Part shown: piece after piece, positions 60,835-64,000 of the stretch
Position numbering within the stretch: position 1 is the first letter of the stretch
Layout: each line of letters opens with the position of its first letter
The notes under the pieces: generated by a model
Told to the model about the DNA's origin: nothing
Databases searched by the model: none
What the model saw: the letters and a program-made list of their open reading frames with translations, nothing else
Translations under genes and position numbers: made by a program
NCBI RefSeq assembly: GCF_024199985.1
Contig: NZ_JANARS010000002.1
Coordinates: 186,001 to 250,000, forward strand
Length of the DNA: 64,000 nucleotides
Reading direction: 5' to 3'
Source of the DNA: Nocardioides pinisoli
GTDB taxonomy: Bacteria > Actinomycetota > Actinomycetes > Propionibacteriales > Nocardioidaceae

Positions 60835-62207
60835 GAGCTCGCCCAGCCCTTCGAGCGCTGCACCGCGTCGGTCCACCGGGCGTACGATGCGTCGAGTGCC
60901 GCGCGGTCGCCACCGGGCTCGAAGCGCCGGTCGAGCGCCCACATCTCGCGCAGGTCGTCGGTCGAGCCCCACACGCCCGTGCCGAGCCCGGCGAGGAACG
61001 CGGCGCCGAGCGCCGTCGTCTCGATCGCCTGCGAGCGCTCCACCGCGCAGCCGAGCTGGTCGGCCTGCAGCTGACAGAGGAAGTCGTTCTCCGCCAAGCC
61101 CCCATCGACGCGCAGCGTCGTGAGCCCGGGGAGCGTCTCGACCACGTCGCGCACCTCGAGGGCGATCCCCTCGAGCGACGCGGGGTCGAACACCACCCCG
61201 TCGGTGTCGTCGACCGTGGCGGCGATCGCCGCGCGCTCGGCGGCGCTGCCGACGATCTGCAGGCCGTCGCGCAGCCACTGGACCGCCGCCCCGGTCACGA
61301 AGATCGCGCCCTCGAGGGCGTAGGTGAGCTCGCCGTGGGGGGAGCGCCACGCCACGGTCGACAGCAGGCCGGAATCGCTGCGCACGACCGAGGAGCCGGT
61401 GTTGGTGAGGATCGAGGAGCCGGTGCCGTAGGTGCACGTGGACTCGCCCTCCTCGAAGCAGGTCTGCCCGAACAGCGCGGACTGCCGGTCGCCGGCGACA
61501 CCCGCGATCGGCAGCGACAGACCGAGGAAGACGCTCGGTTCGGTGGGCGCGACCTCACCCCAGCTGGGGACAAGCTCGGGCAGAGCGTCGCGCGGCACTC
61601 CGAACAGCTGGCACAGCTCGTCGGACCACTCGCCCGACTCGAGGTCCAGGAGCAGGGTGCGGCAGGCGTTGGAGACGTCGGTGACGTGCCACGTGCCGCG
61701 CGTCATCCGGGCGATCAGGTAGGAGTCGACCGTGCCGACGGCATAGCGGCCCGACTGCACGAGCGCCCACGTGTGCGGCTCGTTCTCGGCCAGCCACATC
61801 AGCTTGGTGCCGGAGAAGCAGGGGTCGAGGCGCAAGCCGGTGAGCTCGGCGACCCGGTCCTCGTGCCCGTCGGCGCGCATCCGGTCGCAGATGTCGGCCG
61901 TACGACGGTCCTGCCGGACGATCGCCCGACGCGGCGAGCCGAGCGTCTCGCGGTCCCACAGCACGATCGTCTCGCGCTGGTTGGTGATGCCGACCGCCGT
62001 CAGCTCGGACCGGTCGACCTTGCCGAGCACCTCGCGGGTCGCCTCGAGGGTGGCCTGCCAGATCTCCTCGGCGGAGTGCTCGACCCAGCCCGGCTGGGGG
62101 AAGTGCTGGCGGAGCTCCTGGTGGCCCGTGGCCTGGATCCGGCCGTCGGGCGTGACCACGACGGCCGTCACGCCGGTGGTCCCGGCATCGATGGCGAGGA
62201 TGCTCAC
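60831..62207 (-). CDS. glpK: Glycerol kinase (FGGY family)
   Basis: The 458-residue kinase has LAIDAGTTGVTAVVVTPDGR, NQRETIVLWDRETLG, FSGTKLMWLAEN and GVAGDRQSALFGQTCFEEGE with TGSSILTNTG, then GLAENDFLCQLQADQLGC. These are glycerol kinase hallmarks. It is about 40 residues shorter than E. coli GlpK. GTG start overlaps the DUF1028 stop. No glpF or glpD is nearby. Confidence 0.85.
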   Translation of the reverse strand: MSILAIDAGTTGVTAVVVTPDGRIQATGHQELRQHFPQPGWVEHSAEEIWQATLEATREVLGKVDRSELTAVGITNQRETIVLWDRETLGSPRRAIVRQDRRTADICDRMRADGHEDRVAELTGLRLDPCFSGTKLMWLAENEPHTWALVQSGRYAVGTVDSYLIARMTRGTWHVTDVSNACRTLLLDLESGEWSDELCQLFGVPRDALPELVPSWGEVAPTEPSVFLGLSLPIAGVAGDRQSALFGQTCFEEGESTCTYGTGSSILTNTGSSVVRSDSGLLSTVAWRSPHGELTYALEGAIFVTGAAVQWLRDGLQIVGSAAERAAIAATVDDTDGVVFDPASLEGIALEVRDVVETLPGLTTLRVDGGLAENDFLCQLQADQLGCAVERSQAIETTALGAAFLAGLGTGVWGSTDDLREMWALDRRFEPGGDRAALDASYARWTDAVQRSKGWASS

Positions 62208-63061
62208 TGCGGGGGCCCGGAGCGAGCGTCCTCGCCGCGGATGATGGCGAGGATGCGCCGGTCGATCCACGCCGGTCGGGCGCCGGAGTCGACGCGCATC
62301 TCGTAGTTCTCCGACCCGACCCACATGTGGAAGCTGTCCTTGCCCTCGGCCTTGGCCAACGACTCGAGCTCGATCATCAGCGCGTCGTCGACCGGCACCT
62401 GCTCCTCCGGGGTCGAGGCCGTCAGGTAGAGCTCGTTGAGGTCGACCAGCCGTGCCAGCTCGCTGACCGGGTCGACGTGGTCGTCCACGCGGAGGTCGAC
62501 GGCGACGTCGTCGTGCCCGCCGTAGCCGGCACCCTCACGCACGACGAGCAGCGCGGCCGACTGCCGGCCGCGGCTGTCGCCACCCGCCTCGTCGCCCGCC
62601 GCCAGCGCGGCGAGCAGCCGTCGCTCGACCGGCTGGTCTTCCGCCGCGAGCCAGGCCCGCTCCATCGCGTCGACCACCTCGGGGCCGGTGAGGATGTTGC
62701 CCTGGATCGCGTAGCCGCCCCGCTCGCCGCTGCGTCCGGTCGTCCCGCCCGCCCAGGCGAAGCACTCCGCGCCCGTGAAGGTCGCGGCGTTGCCGTCGGA
62801 GTCGACGATGCCCGCCTGCCGGTGCTCGCGCCCCTCGTCCTCCTCGACGAGCCGGTCGAGCGCGACCTGGGCGGTCGCGCCGTCGTCGAGGTGGGCCAGC
62901 CCCAGGTACTTGTAGGCGAGGTTGGCGTCGGCCTGGGTGGCGATCGCCCCCACCCCGGCAGCGGCGGCGGGCACCGCCGAGCCGACGGCGAGGAACTTGG
63001 AGGCGACGGCGACGCCCCACGACTCGCCGTCGTCGGACCGGGCCACGATCGAGAAGGTCAT
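62204..63061 (-). CDS. DUF1028 family protein
   Basis: The 285-residue protein begins MTFSIVARSDDGESWGVAVA and has QADANLAYKYLGLAHLDDGA, TGAECFAWAGGTTGRSGERG and AALLVVREGAGYGGHDDVAV. DUF1028 proteins resemble Ntn-hydrolases but have no established function. ATG start; overlaps glycerol kinase GTG (GTGA), so they form one operon. Confidence 0.85.
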   Translation of the reverse strand: MTFSIVARSDDGESWGVAVASKFLAVGSAVPAAAAGVGAIATQADANLAYKYLGLAHLDDGATAQVALDRLVEEDEGREHRQAGIVDSDGNAATFTGAECFAWAGGTTGRSGERGGYAIQGNILTGPEVVDAMERAWLAAEDQPVERRLLAALAAGDEAGGDSRGRQSAALLVVREGAGYGGHDDVAVDLRVDDHVDPVSELARLVDLNELYLTASTPEEQVPVDDALMIELESLAKAEGKDSFHMWVGSENYEMRVDSGARPAWIDRRILAIIRGEDARSGPPQ

Positions 63062-63115
63062 GTGCCGAACATATCCGGGAGGCGGGTCGTCGGTGCGCCG
63101 TCCTAGTGTTGGCCC

Positions 63116-64000
63116 GTGCTGAGCCGTCTCGGATTCCCGCGGGTCGGGGAGCATCGCAGGTTCGTCGCAGCGATCGTGGCCGACACCGTCGGCAGTGGGC
63201 TGTTCATGCCGATCACGCTGCTCTACTTCCTGGCGATGACCGACCTGTCCCTCGTGCAGGTCGGCTCGGCGCTGTCGCTGTCCGCGGTCCTGACGATGCC
63301 GGGCGCGTTCGTGATCGGCAGCCTCGTCGACCGGTTCGGCCCGCGACGGATGATGCTCGCCGGCAACCTCGTGCAGGCCGCCGGCATGGTGGCCTACCTG
63401 TGGGCCGACTCGCTGCTCGCGGTCGCGCTGTGGACCGCGCTGGTCAACCTCGGTCGCCAGTCCTTCTGGGGGTCCTTCGGCAACGTCGTCACAGCGATCT
63501 CGGCGCCGGGGGAGCGGGAGCTGTGGTTCGGCTTCCTGCAGGCGGTGCGCAACCTCGGCTACTCGATCGGCGGCGTGCTCGCGGGTCTCGCGCTGCAGAT
63601 CGGCACGGACGTGGCCTTCCAGTCGGTGGTGGTCGTCAACGCGGTGACCTTCGTGGTCGCCTTCGTCCTCCTGCTCGACGTGCCCGACCACCGCGCGGCC
63701 CACCCCGCCGACGCGCCCGTCGAGGGATGGGGCGTGGTGCTGCGCGACACCGCCTACCTCCGGCTCGTGCTCGGGCAGTTCGGCTTCGTCGCCGGGATGA
63801 TGGTGCTCAACTTCGCCCTGCCCGTCTACGTCGCCGAGACGATCGACCTGCCGGGCTGGGTGGTCGGGGCGATCTTCACCCTCAACACCGCGCTGGTCGG
63901 GCTCGGCCAGGGACTCGTCGTACGTCGCATGACCGGGCGCGTGCGGGCGCGGATGATGGGGCTGGCCCAGCTGGCGTTCGTCGCCAGCTACGCGATGTTC
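63116..64000 (+). CDS. Major facilitator superfamily transporter, 3' end missing
   Basis: The visible 295 codons encode at least seven membrane helices, with the MFS loop GSLVDRFGPRRMMLAGNLVQ between helices 2 and 3. It is probably an efflux pump. GTG 63116; the divergent DUF1028 gene starts 54 nt away. The gene continues past the window edge. Confidence 0.85.
   Translation, partial: MLSRLGFPRVGEHRRFVAAIVADTVGSGLFMPITLLYFLAMTDLSLVQVGSALSLSAVLTMPGAFVIGSLVDRFGPRRMMLAGNLVQAAGMVAYLWADSLLAVALWTALVNLGRQSFWGSFGNVVTAISAPGERELWFGFLQAVRNLGYSIGGVLAGLALQIGTDVAFQSVVVVNAVTFVVAFVLLLDVPDHRAAHPADAPVEGWGVVLRDTAYLRLVLGQFGFVAGMMVLNFALPVYVAETIDLPGWVVGAIFTLNTALVGLGQGLVVRRMTGRVRARMMGLAQLAFVASYAMF

Overview
The window is very GC-rich, uses GTG starts heavily and packs genes with 1-4 nt overlaps. 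Gene content (bcc-aa3 respiratory supercomplex, NYN/zinc-ribbon pair, MacRS-like pair, actinobacterial DEDDh-GIY-YIG protein, c-di-AMP riboswitch before an NlpC/P60 gene) points to an actinobacterium, most likely Nocardioidaceae (Nocardioides-like). From memory, the gene order 4.7-53.5 kb resembles the Mycobacterium tuberculosis Rv2182c-Rv2205c block (glycerate kinase, erpA, adoK, ctaC, qcrCAB, ctaE, trpD, DEDDh nuclease, NlpC/P60, FadD15, SRPBCC, ArsA-like, PlsC). The 49-56 kb part resembles the Streptomyces glkA-macRS neighbourhood.

Layout. 0-5.8 kb: winged-helix protein (cut by the left edge), nadA, a GlgC-like nucleotidyltransferase, GNAT, SRPBCC and glycerate kinase. 5.8-7.3 kb: a DUF559/Vsr-like nuclease-fold gene bracketed by two arrays of 53-bp palindromes with 73-bp period; the arrays are inverted relative to each other. 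I consider this the most novel feature. 7.4-10.5 kb: erpA, an AdoK-type kinase, and a TusA/cysteine desulfurase pair. 10.7-23.5 kb: aerobic respiration (ctaC-ctaD-ctaF forward; qcrC-qcrA-qcrB and ctaE on the minus strand; CtaG-like assembly factor), with an L,D-transpeptidase, rtcB, a degenerate receiver and trpD in between. 23.5-25.6 kb: a YgjV-GNAT protein and a DUF2142 membrane protein of visibly lower GC. 25.7-33.6 kb: AsnC-type RAM protein, DEDDh nuclease, zinc-ribbon, NYN and membrane proteins, then a c-di-AMP riboswitch with a cell-wall peptidase and a metallopeptidase. 33.7-42.9 kb: a Tad/Flp pilus locus (two pilins; RcpC, TadZ, TadA, a VWA-TadB fusion, TadC, histidine kinase and response regulator in one minus-strand run). 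43.2-47.2 kb: fadD and an SRPBCC/ArsA-like/CxxC operon. 47.2-48.9 kb: detached TadE and TadG. 49-56 kb: ROK glucokinase, a TIGR00300 protein, esterase, PlsC and a MacS/flavin reductase/MacR-like set. 55.9-58.4 kb: a class F sortase operon. 58.6-64 kb: arylamine N-acetyltransferase, GNAT, coiled-coil protein, glycerol kinase, DUF1028 and an MFS transporter cut by the right edge.

The themes are respiration and its cofactors (Fe-S, sulfur transfer, NAD), envelope and cell-wall remodelling, and Tad pili with their own two-component system. I saw no rRNA, tRNA, insertion sequence or CRISPR array. Family calls rest on motifs, length and context read by eye; no database search was run. Start codons are choices where stated.
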